Shown piece by piece: positions 1 through 5,643 of a stretch of 6,011 nt of DNA (position 1 is the first letter of the stretch; each line of letters starts with the position of its first letter). The notes under the pieces were generated by a model, which saw nothing but the letters and a program-made list of their open reading frames with translations, made no database searches and was not told where the DNA came from. The position numbers and the translations under genes are program-made. The DNA is from Methanosarcina sp. (GTDB taxonomy: Archaea > Halobacteriota > Methanosarcinia > Methanosarcinales > Methanosarcinaceae). The stretch lies in the NCBI GenBank assembly GCA_003157235.1, contig PMJC01000299.1, forward strand, positions 1 through 6,011, read 5' to 3'.

Positions 1-1121
1 CACCATTCCCAACCGTCAAGAGTGAATTATTCATAATAAGGTGCCACATAAAGCCTATTCCCAGGATTCAAAGTACTGAAAAATATAACCGCGTGCATCC
101 AGAGCCTTTTATTGTCATACCTGTAAATGGATACAAAAAGCAGACACAGAGAAAATAAAAAACCAAAAGTCGCGAACACTACAAGAATAATGGAGTGCGT
201 TTGCTCTGTTTTTCTGTTCAACAGGGTTTCTTCCTGTGGGATGACAAACCCCAGGATCCAGTCTGTAGAAGGGATATTTTGTTGAAATACCCAGTAGGAT
301 TTTCCTGTAAGGGAATTTGTCGCTAAGTAATCGTGCTTTTTTATGTTATTATTTATGAAATCAAGATTCAGATCTTTTTTTGCAAGATCATGAATATTTT
401 TTGTAAGATACTCTTGGATAGGATAAGAAATAATCACCCCTTTCCCAGAGATCATGAAACCATAACCCGTATTTCCTATATTGAGGCTATTTATATACGC
501 TCTTATTCCTTCAAGAAATTGCCTTACACTTACTACTCCTGCAGCTTTGTCCCCATTCCCGAATTCGGCAAGATAAAAAGGAGCTGAATAATCTATCTGA
601 TAATTGTGATCTGCAATTCCAAAATAAGGTGAAATCCATACTTTGGATTCTTTTTTCAGAGCATCATTGTACCATGCGGTTTGTTCACTATCCTTCGTGT
701 AGTCATTTGTGAGTGGATCATACACGACTTCTGAACCGTTTCTCTTGAAATGAGGTGCATAAAGCTTCCCTGTATTTGCAGCAGGAGAATATGCAACGGC
801 AATGCTAAAAATGTGAGAATTGTTTTTCATTCCAGCCAGAAGTCGCTCTCGTAGTATGGAATCATTTTTCAATTTTCCAGAACTCAGATCCTTTGCAACC
901 CCATCAGCAAAGGAGGTAGTAGAATTAAGTTCCATATCAATGTTTTTTATGGCATAGTCGGCTTTTTGGAGTGCATCTTCCTTTGCATCTTCCAAAATGA
1001 TTTCGTTTATCTTGCTACTTTTGTATTCATATCCGAGATGTATCAATAGCAAAAAACTAAGTAGGCAGAATAGTGATGCAATACAAACTGTTTGTTTTCT
1101 ACGTTTATTCAAGTCGGTCAT
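1..1121 (-). pseudogene. dCache-domain membrane sensor, frameshifted near its third membrane segment and cut by the window edge
   Basis: The intact frame runs from ATG at 1119-1121 to TAA at 27-29 (364 codons). Residues 1-10 are basic and cytoplasmic, 11-31 form a membrane helix, about 36-305 an extracellular double-Cache ligand-binding domain, and 309-333 a second helix. The Cache fold is suggested by AWYNDAL (149-155), VWISPYFG (161-168), the YSAPFY block (178-183), GVVSVRQFL (195-203) and GYGFMISGKGVIISYP (219-234). Such domains bind small ligands outside the cell and signal inward. The last residues (NPGNRLYVAPYYE) look unnatural. The neighbouring frame is open from base 67 to the edge and reads ILGIGFMWHLIMNN, which continues WMHAVIFFSTL as a third helix. 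One extra base around 60-68 would explain this, so the gene is either a pseudogene or carries a sequence error, and its C-terminal output module lies outside the window. GAGCTGA (1130-1124) lies just upstream of the start. Confidence 0.85.
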
Positions 1122-1216
1122 TTTCAGCTCTTAAGCAATCAGTACAGTTCTCAGCCAGTAGCACTTATTATCGTTGTATTCCCTCTATTTGGATTATCTA
1201 TTGTTTTATTCCGTAT

Positions 1217-1282
1217 AAATCATTTTCATTATTATAAAATACTTTCTGTATTAATATCATGTAGATTATCAGTACTCAAGCA
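1217..1282. repeat. diverged dispersed repeat, copy 1 (upstream of the dCache gene)
   Basis: This segment aligns with 3451-3515 almost without gaps. Shared blocks in the same order and spacing are AAATCATTTTCA (1217-1228), CTGTATTAATA (1246-1256) and AGTACTCAA followed by a near-identical CA-containing tail (1271-1282). Only one base of length difference lies between the second and third blocks. Here it covers the candidate TATA box and sequence just upstream of it, so it may be a duplicated promoter region. Confidence 0.55.
1231..1240 (-). promoter_or_regulatory. candidate archaeal TATA box for the dCache sensor gene
   Basis: Read on the minus strand this is ATTTTATAAT, preceded by the purine-rich AGAAAGT that could act as a BRE. 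It would start transcription near base 1205 and leave a leader of roughly 85 bases before the ATG at 1121. It lies inside a diverged sequence (1217-1282) that recurs at 3451-3515. Assigned by pattern only. Confidence 0.45.
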
Positions 1283-1481
1283 GATAAGGAAGCCTCTTTT
1301 GGCAGTGCGTAAATTTTTCTGTAAAATTGCAAATCTCAAGAAATTAGAGGATAGAGGATCCATGTTTAAAGAATCTAATCATATGTAGTATGCAAAAAAT
1401 TGAATTTGAATTGATATCAAATTCGTAATGCTACCCCTTAATATATATGTTCATAGCTAGTTTGCTGTATAGAAATAATTT

Positions 1482-1571
1482 TTAGATTTTAGCGGCAATG
1501 ATTGCCCTTTCAGGAAAGTCATATCTTCCAGAAATAAATATATTCCAATCTTCAATCTTTGTATAAATTTC
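1482..1571 (-). pseudogene. possible C-terminal remnant of an unidentified protein
   Basis: A 29-codon open stretch with a stop on each side reads on the minus strand as IEDWNIFISGRYDFPERAII followed by AAKI and a stop at 1482-1484. It has no start codon. The residue mix (Trp, Gly-Arg-Tyr-Asp, Pro-Glu-Arg) looks more like a protein end than chance translation of AT-rich spacer. The adjacent minus-strand frame, also open, covers the same bases for more than 50 codons, so a frame switch is possible. I do not recognise the family. The call is tentative. Confidence 0.25.
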
Positions 1572-1573
1572 TT

Positions 1574-1898
1574 AGTGAAAGAGTGAATATTTTCAAAAAT
1601 AGAAGATATAGTGAGATTTCCGAGAACCTCAAACTATTATTCTTCTGAAAGGAAAATTGGAGCGATAATAATAATAATAATTTTTATGTCATCTTCTGAA
1701 ATAGTACTTCATTTATTTTACCAAAAAGGTTGAATCCCAAAGTGTGTATTATACATTGACTAACTCATCAAGGGTTAAAGACAATTCTTCTTTATCAAAG
1801 CCTTCTGTTTTTTCTGGACAGATTTGTCAACTCTAGGATACGATTGTTCCTTCTAGACTAAAGAGCTTCTCAAAGGATGGCAAATAATTTATCACCTA
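1574..1898. other. spacer with no supported gene
   Basis: Between the small remnant and the end of the HdeD gene I see no gene. There is a short AAT trinucleotide run (about 1665-1682) and, on the minus strand around 1741-1820, a 25-codon acidic stretch containing EGFDKEELSLTLDELVNV with a stop after it. That stretch could be another gene end but is too short to support. Confidence 0.4.
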
Positions 1899-1909
1899 TA
1901 AAAAAGAAA
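1899..1909 (-). terminator. candidate oligo-T terminator after the HdeD gene
   Basis: About 15 bases beyond the HdeD stop codon the minus strand reads TTTCTTTTTTA, the kind of T-rich tract that ends archaeal transcripts. There is no convincing stem-loop; a short palindrome TTCCGGAA (1911-1918) sits between the stop and the tract. Confidence 0.35.
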
Positions 1910-1923
1910 TTTCCGGAATATTT

Positions 1924-2472
1924 TCAGGTTCTCATTTTTATTCCTCCGATAACTGCTCCAATTCCACCGAAAATAAGGAAAAATCCAAATACCCATGGCA
2001 GAACCAGGACTCCTACTAGAGAGTTAGTTAGTAGAAGTAAGCCCAAGATTATAGTAAGCACACCAAGAATTCCCATACCCAATCCTCCTCCTTTAAGTGC
2101 CAAAGTAAATCTCACAGCACCGTTGACAAGAACTAAAACTCCTATCAAGAGAATGAGAAGGTTAAAAACTATGAAAGGACTGATGATGGGATACATAAGT
2201 ATAACAACTCCTGCAATAATACTCAAGATACCTGAAATCAGGTTCCACATCCATTTTTTCGTATAAATCAGCGCCTCTATAACAGAAACAATTCCTTGTG
2301 CTAGCCAGAAAATGGCTAAGATTTGTATTAGCAGAATGGTAGTTTCTATAGGCTCGTATATAAGAAATATGCCTATAAGAATAGCAATAATCCCTTCCAA
2401 AAAAACCGACCACCAAGGTGGCTGCACTACTTCTAACTTTATATTTGACTCAGTATAAATTTGTTGTTCCAA
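1924..2472 (-). CDS. HdeD-family (DUF308) six-helix membrane protein
   Basis: The product is 182 residues with a short polar N-terminus and six predicted helices at about 22-39, 45-66, 76-94, 100-124, 131-149 and 154-178. It shows the internal pattern of HdeD/DUF308 proteins: a Trp before each helical pair (W20-W21, W74-W76), Gly-rich helix starts (GIIAILIGIFLIYEP, GILSIIAGVVILMYP) and a Pro at the end of alternate helices. In bacteria HdeD is linked to acid resistance; the role in archaea is unknown. The longest frame starts at a TTG (2470-2472), with GGGAG (2486-2482) ending 10 bases upstream. An ATG at 2480-2482 sits 8 bases after GGAG (2494-2491), a better start, but hits TAA after two codons. 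Removing one T there would give MDNLEQQIYTE in frame, so the native start may be damaged. The gene is probably transcribed alone from the TATA box at 2549-2557. Confidence 0.88.
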   Translation of the reverse strand: MEQQIYTESNIKLEVVQPPWWSVFLEGIIAILIGIFLIYEPIETTILLIQILAIFWLAQGIVSVIEALIYTKKWMWNLISGILSIIAGVVILMYPIISPFIVFNLLILLIGVLVLVNGAVRFTLALKGGGLGMGILGVLTIILGLLLLTNSLVGVLVLPWVFGFFLIFGGIGAVIGGIKMRT

Positions 2473-2548
2473 ATTAATCCATCTCCCTAACTCCTTTGAT
2501 TAGTTATGCAGACATTGCTCCTGCCGAGATATGAGGTATAAGCACAGA

Positions 2549-2557
2549 TATATAAAA
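2549..2557 (-). promoter_or_regulatory. candidate archaeal TATA box for the HdeD gene
   Basis: The minus strand reads TTTTATATA, preceded by AACGC. The expected transcription start is near 2525, about 45-50 bases before the likely start codon. It lies directly after the stop of the decayed YVTN fragment (2561-2563), so the fragment does not share the transcript start. Confidence 0.55.
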
Positions 2558-2560
2558 GCG

Positions 2561-2818
2561 TTATCTGATCTGAGACAAACACTTCCAAGAATCATATGTT
2601 GGTTCTGTGTCAATTACATAGATAATGTTGTTGTCTTCATTCAGTTTTGTTCCATCAGGGGAAACTGTAATTCCATAAAGATTACTTTCTAAAGGCACAG
2701 TGGCTGAAACATTGTTTGCGCCTTTATGAGTCACCGAAACAGTGAATCTACCGTAGTTTGTTACATATACTCTTGTTCCATCAAAAGTGACTGAAACTCC
2801 TTCAGGAAAATCTTGCGA
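2561..2818 (-). pseudogene. YVTN beta-propeller surface-protein fragment
   Basis: An 85-codon open stretch ends at TAA (2561-2563) and is closed upstream by an in-frame TAA (2819-2821), with no start codon. It reads GVSVTFDGTRVYVTNYGRF, then a TVSVTHKGANNVSATVPLES segment, then LYGITVSPDGTKLNEDNN and IIYVIDTEPTYDS. This is the repeat of the YVTN beta-propeller family (DGT-VYVTN, TVSVID, NVTATVPVGS-PYGVAVSPDGTK), common in surface proteins of methanosarcinas. About one and a half blades remain of proteins that usually have many. In the second repeat the VYVTN strand after DGTK is replaced by LNEDNN, a sign of internal deletion. Just upstream in the same frame, before the TAA, a stretch MAVTIKLGISALFS could be the relic of a signal peptide, but that is guesswork. 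Confidence 0.82.
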
Positions 2819-2892
2819 TTAAGAGAACAAAGCAGAAATTCCTAGTTTAATAGTTACAGCCATTTCCTTAATGAAATGGTCATGATTCCATA

Positions 2893-2914
2893 ATCCATCA
2901 GTGATCCATCAGTG
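2893..2914. repeat. 11-base direct repeat, two copies
   Basis: ATCCATCAGTG occurs twice back to back. It lies between the YVTN fragment and the transposase fossil, in sequence with no intact gene, and is probably a local duplication. Confidence 0.7.
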
Positions 2915-2923
2915 CACCAGCTA

Positions 2924-3180
2924 TTAACAGAACATATGGCTAATCCTAGGGCTACAACAGGCAGAAAATTTAGAAATGTTAGCGGGTTTTAATACCCCTT
3001 CAAATGTTTTGTGAATAACTGCTTTGATTCTTCAATCTGAGGAAGCTTATAAATATTGTGTTCAAAATCCACGTTGTCTTGTTGTTGTATCGGGAATGAC
3101 TGAATTGGATCCCTCCTTGATTTGAATTTAGTAAAATCATTTTTTTCTCTAAGAAATCTAGTGAATACAGATTCTACTTT
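2924..3180 (-). pseudogene. TnpB / IS605 OrfB-type transposase fossil
   Basis: A 63-codon stretch (3180 to 2992) contains VESVFTRFLREKNDF, then TKFKSRRDPIQSFPIQQQD, then NVDFEHNIYKLPQI. This matches the N-terminal third of TnpB/OrfB proteins, where a helical FF segment is followed by the pattern F-KFKS--P-QSF-IPQ---VDF-NN-I-LPKIGE. It hits a stop at 2989-2991, but the next frame continues as FEGVLKPANISKF (from 3004), matching the family's FEG-IKT-TISK strand, so there is a frameshift near 3001-3005. Upstream it is cut by TAA at 3181-3183; another frame there (YQLAS, then KLLI) may be more of the N-terminus. The RuvC catalytic residues and the zinc finger, which lie further C-terminal, are absent. 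No terminal element structure was seen. It cannot encode a working nuclease. Confidence 0.72.
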
Positions 3181-3450
3181 TTAAATCATACCATGAATTG
3201 ATTAAAAATTGACTTATCCTCCCACGGATTAGGAGTTTTTATCCAGAAGCAAGCTGATAGGGATTCTACTGAAATAAATTCCAACATCTGCAAGAATGAA
3301 TCAATTATAATAATGTCAAGTTAATAAGGTTAAGAGTTTTCCTCTTATTGTAATGAGATTTCGCTGATGACTTTTCCATACAATTCAGCTTCAGTATTTA
3401 ATAAATAGTAAGATTCTCAACTATACTCTAGTTAAAGTTTTTTTTCTTTG
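3181..3450. other. spacer with degenerate minus-strand reading frames
   Basis: No intact gene. Minus-strand open pieces include one ending at 3345 that reads NTEAELYGKVISEISLQ and one (about 3185-3320) containing FWIKTPNPWEDKSIFNQFMV. Either could be decayed coding sequence, perhaps the missing upstream part of the transposase fossil, but I cannot assign them. Confidence 0.3.
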
Positions 3451-3515
3451 AAATCATTTTCAAATTGACCAAATGCCTTCTGTATTAATACCATAATAAG
3501 ATAAGTACTCAAACA
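3451..3515. repeat. diverged dispersed repeat, copy 2
   Basis: This copy pairs with 1217-1282, sharing AAATCATTTTCA (3451-3462), CTGTATTAATA (3480-3490) and AGTACTCAA (3504-3512). The middle segment, which carries a TATA-like sequence in copy 1, has diverged here and no longer shows a TATA box. No gene follows it on the minus strand. Confidence 0.55.
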
Positions 3516-3839
3516 AATTCTATATCGTTATACATCTGCAGAATGTCGGTTATATCGCTCATGTACTTTGTCCGCAAGCACTTAGTTTGGCCATTTACTG
3601 TACTTTTAAAATGTCAGCTATAAATCTTTTTTAGCTCAATAATCTATTCAATATCATCGATTTTTACTTCTATATAATTGTATCATTATATTCATTCTCA
3701 TTACTGCAACTTTCCTTTTCTGTTCAAAATAGATAATTTCACTTGCTAGAGATTGTATCAAAGAGACACTGGTAACTCTTCTACTTCTTGACTCTTGAGT
3801 ATGGAAGAGATTTATGAGTATGAGCTTCAAATAATGTAA
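3512..3839 (-). pseudogene. decayed coding region of unknown family
   Basis: Two minus-strand pieces without intact starts look protein-like. The first is a 61-codon stretch (3839-3657) containing RVTSVSLIQSLASEIIYFEQ and KRKVAVMRM. The second, in another frame (3613-3512), contains HFKSTVNGQTKCLRTKY and MSDITDILQMYNDIEFV. Between them the second frame reads VKIDDIE-stop-IIELKKIYS-stop, as if only point stops had been introduced. The picture is of one old gene broken by frameshifts and stops, but I do not recognise the family and cannot exclude that part is chance. Confidence 0.35.
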
Positions 3840-3997
3840 TCAAGAAGTTGGAGGGCACCAGGAATATAAAGTATGCTCTGCCATGTGAATCCTGTATCTA
3901 TTGAGTAATATATTTGGAAAAATTTATTTTTAAACCCGAATGATACTTTCCCTATCCAAATGATCTGCTGTAGCTTTGTCGCTTCAGCTTCATATAT
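3784..3997 (-). pseudogene. fragment with an Asp-box (BNR repeat) motif
   Basis: A 56-codon open stretch, closed by TAG at 3998-4000 and TGA at 3827-3829, has no start codon. It contains IIWIGKVSFGFKNKFFQIYY, then SIDTGFTWQSILYIPGALQL, then LDYII. SIDTGFTW fits the Asp-box consensus S-x-D-x-G-x-T-W exactly; this motif marks beta-propeller blades of sialidase-like and other exported BNR-repeat proteins. After a one-base shift the sequence goes on as EAHTHKSLPYSRVKK to a stop at 3781-3783. It lies immediately downstream of the small secreted-protein gene, on the same strand. Only one motif copy is visible, so propeller membership is likely but not certain. It may have been joined to the remnant at 3512-3839. 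Confidence 0.5.
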
Positions 3998-4017
3998 CTA
4001 TGATATATATTATCAGT

Positions 4018-4251
4018 TTAGCTATCATCTTCAAGATATTTCATGGGCATCTCTATATCAGCCTGATCATCGCTAGATCCATCTTTGTAATTACCAGTTT
4101 CTCTATTGATGCCCATTCCTTTTGCAGCTTTTATCTGTCCACTGTCAGTATCTATGGCCACTATTTTCTTCTCTTTAACCAAAACAGGTTCTGCGCTTAC
4201 TGCTGCAGCTGCCAATGATACTAGAACAAAAGCAACTACTAACATTGTCAT
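4018..4251 (-). CDS. small secreted acidic protein, function unknown
   Basis: The 77-residue product begins with a signal peptide: a hydrophobic core MLVVAFVLVSLAAAAV followed by SA-EP, a good signal-peptidase site after residue 20. The mature part is about 57 residues, hydrophilic and rich in Asp, Glu and Lys (KEKKIVAIDTDSGQIKAAKG, GSSDDQADIEMP), with no Cys. It should be exported and could be a small surface or envelope protein. I do not recognise the family. The ATG at 4249-4251 lacks a well-placed ribosome site. AGGTGA (4282-4277) sits 7 bases before an in-frame AAG (4269-4267), and the codons between would add GSKKT, a proper basic signal-peptide n-region. The original ATG may therefore have mutated to AAG. 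An in-frame TAG lies at 4285-4287. The leader holds three tandem repeats. Confidence 0.65.
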   Translation of the reverse strand: MTMLVVAFVLVSLAAAAVSAEPVLVKEKKIVAIDTDSGQIKAAKGMGINRETGNYKDGSSDDQADIEMPMKYLEDDS

Positions 4252-4286
4252 TGTCTTTTTAGATCCCTTGAGTATTTCACCTATCT

Positions 4287-4430
4287 AATTTTTCTACAGC
4301 TATGTTTTTAATCAAGTATTAATATTGTTTACTTAATTTTCCACAGCTACGCTATGTTCTTTTAAGCAAGTATTATTTTCTTAATTAATCTTCAACAGCT
4401 AACACTATGTTTTTTTAATCAAGTATTTGG
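4287..4430. repeat. three imperfect tandem repeats of about 50 bases in the leader of the secreted-protein gene
   Basis: Units lie at about 4287-4334, 4335-4386 and 4387-4430. On the plus strand each starts with AATTTT or AATCTT, then C-N-ACAGCTA, then TATGTT in a T-rich run, then TTTTAATCAAGTATT (AAGC in the middle unit). The units differ in length by a few bases, mainly in the gap between GCTA and TATG (0 to 3-4 extra bases) and at their ends. They fill the space between the candidate TATA box at 4436-4445 and the small gene, so they would be transcribed as its leader or bound as operators. Confidence 0.85.
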
Positions 4431-4435
4431 ATACT

Positions 4436-4445
4436 TATATAAAAA
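4436..4445 (-). promoter_or_regulatory. candidate TATA box for the small secreted-protein gene
   Basis: The minus strand reads TTTTTATATAAG across this point, a good archaeal TATA match, preceded by AACTG. Transcription would start near 4412 and leave a leader of about 160 bases made almost entirely of the tandem repeats. Confidence 0.5.
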
Positions 4446-5355
4446 CAGTTTTTCAGCAAACTTCCTATACATTTGATGGCATTTTTCCCTAACAAATTCA
4501 TTGTATAATTTATTAATTTAGCAATTGATTGTCCTTGCCTATCCGAAGTTAGAAGTTTGGGAGTTTAATTGTATCTGCCACATTGTTATAAGTCAAGTAA
4601 TATAAATTAACTAATGTGATTAACCAATGCTCTTCCACATAGTTGTTCTACTAATCTGCTTAAAAAGCAATCTTCAGCTATAACAACGTGATTGTGGGGG
4701 TTATCATCATCCCAATTATTTACTAGTCTTTGGCTATTTTTAATTAATTATGCAAAAAATAGTTTCTGAACAAAGTTTACTTCCACATAAAATATTTTAA
4801 TTTCTAACAATAATATGATATTAATTATGTTATTATTATTTCCCGAACATGTTCTCAAATTTAACATTGAGTCTTGTCGGTAAAAGCAAGGCCAATAAAC
4901 TTTTGGAAAAAATTTGAATGAAAAAAAGTCCAATTTCCTGGATAATTCTAACTCGTTTTAATTTACCCGCTTTAAACTGCAAGTACAATTATCTTTTGAT
5001 TATTTTAATTTAATATTATATCAAATTAATCATCATAAAAGCAGTTTCGTATTTTTAATCTTATTGATTTTTAACAGGATCTCTCCGAAGAAAGTATTGG
5101 TTAATTCTTAGGTTTTCTATTGAAAATTTAGGGTGGTTATTACCGTAGATTTTATTTTTCGTTATATATCCTCACTGATTCAGAAATATCTTTACTAAGA
5201 ATTTACGTTATTGAACTGTGAAATCGATTGCATTAAACCTTCAACTATCTAAAATGAAGATTTAAATGACAGTGCTTGTCACTTAATTTCGCACTAAAAG
5301 TGCGTAAGTCCTAAAATCTAAATTTGATAATATAATCAGGTCCTAGGAGACGGAA
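4446..5355. other. long gene-poor spacer
   Basis: About 900 AT-rich bases without a supported gene. A 46-codon minus-strand open stretch (4610-4747), with no start codon, reads RLVNNWDDDNPHNHVVIAED then CFLSRLVEQLCGRALVNHIS and could be a gene relic. A minus-strand frame starting with ATG at 4931-4933 encodes a Phe/Asn/Ile-rich sequence that looks like chance. Two adjacent palindromes lie at 5267-5304. Confidence 0.45.
5267..5304. promoter_or_regulatory. pair of adjacent palindromes sharing an AGTGC motif
   Basis: TGACA-GTGCT-TGTCA (5267-5281) is followed closely by CGCACT-AAA-AGTGCG (5290-5304), a 6-base stem with a 3-base loop. AGTGC or its complement GCACT occurs in both. This could be an operator pair or a small hairpin at a transcript end. 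No gene starts close by, so its target is unclear. Confidence 0.35.
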
Positions 5356-5607
5356 TTAATATTTTCCTTTCATAGTTTTTTTTTTCCATTCGTTTAATTG
5401 AGCTTCATATTTTTTTTCACTTAAAGCTCTTTTTAATAGCTGCGTTTTCATAAAAAAGAAGTCTTTTAACCGTTGAATATAACTAGAATTAAACTCACTT
5501 GAATATGTTTTATAGTATCGAATTTGAAGGACAGAGGGAGAATATAAATCCCAAGGAAATATGTAAGATAGGGGATTTTTTGTCGAATTTCGATACTCAA
5601 TTCTCAT
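5356..5607 (-). CDS. hypothetical protein, doubtful
   Basis: An 83-codon frame from ATG (5605-5607) to a stop at 5356-5358. The N-terminal half is aromatic and Ser-rich (SYIFPWDLYSPSVLQIRYYK); the C-terminal half is basic and probably helical (RLKDFFFMKTQLLKRALSEK, then EWKKKTMKGKY). No signal peptide or membrane helix is seen, and I do not recognise a family. Against it: no ribosome site precedes the ATG, its start lies 36 bases from the start of the divergent DUF1622 gene, and a candidate plus-strand TATA box for that gene falls inside it. The length in AT-rich DNA and the helix-like tail argue mildly for a real or formerly real gene, possibly a C-terminal fragment. Confidence 0.35.
   Translation of the reverse strand: MRIEYRNSTKNPLSYIFPWDLYSPSVLQIRYYKTYSSEFNSSYIQRLKDFFFMKTQLLKRALSEKKYEAQLNEWKKKTMKGKY
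5541..5550 (+). promoter_or_regulatory. weak candidate TATA box for the DUF1622 gene
   Basis: AATATAAATC follows the purine-rich AGGGAG, a BRE-like context. It would place the transcription start near 5570, about 75-80 bases before the coding start. It overlaps the doubtful minus-strand frame. Confidence 0.3.
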
Positions 5608-5643
5608 GGAGATGGTAAAAGGACATTAGAAAATTTAGAAGGC

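Noticed and set aside
333..587. 84-codon plus-strand frame within the dCache gene
   Set aside because: It is fully antisense to a clear Cache domain and has no family features.
1092..1388. 98-codon plus-strand frame overlapping the start of the dCache gene
   Set aside because: It is antisense to the dCache 5' end and to its promoter region, has no ribosome site, and its sequence looks like translated spacer.
1877..2266. 129-codon plus-strand frame rich in Pro, Thr and Ile
   Set aside because: It lies antisense to the HdeD gene; the Pro/Thr bias is the mirror of Gly/Val/Leu codons of the membrane protein.
2162..2416. 84-codon minus-strand frame inside the HdeD gene
   Set aside because: It is a shifted frame of a well-supported membrane protein, with Tyr/Ser/His-rich nonsense sequence.
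2924..3180. Active TnpB nuclease or insertion sequence
   Set aside because: The catalytic C-terminal part is missing, the frame is broken, and no element ends or TnpA partner were seen.
4001..4015. Hairpin terminator TGATA-ATATA-TATCA after the secreted-protein gene
   Set aside because: The stem is only five AT-rich pairs and has no following T tract, so it is not distinguishable from chance.
3976..4288. Two plus-strand frames over the small secreted-protein gene
   Set aside because: They are antisense to the gene with the clear signal peptide and lack ribosome sites.
4287..4440. CRISPR array
   Set aside because: Only three adjacent imperfect units without spacers of constant length; these are tandem leader repeats.
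4748..4933. 61-codon minus-strand frame
   Set aside because: Its Phe/Asn/Ile-rich sequence is typical of AT-rich spacer; no ribosome site and no recognisable feature.
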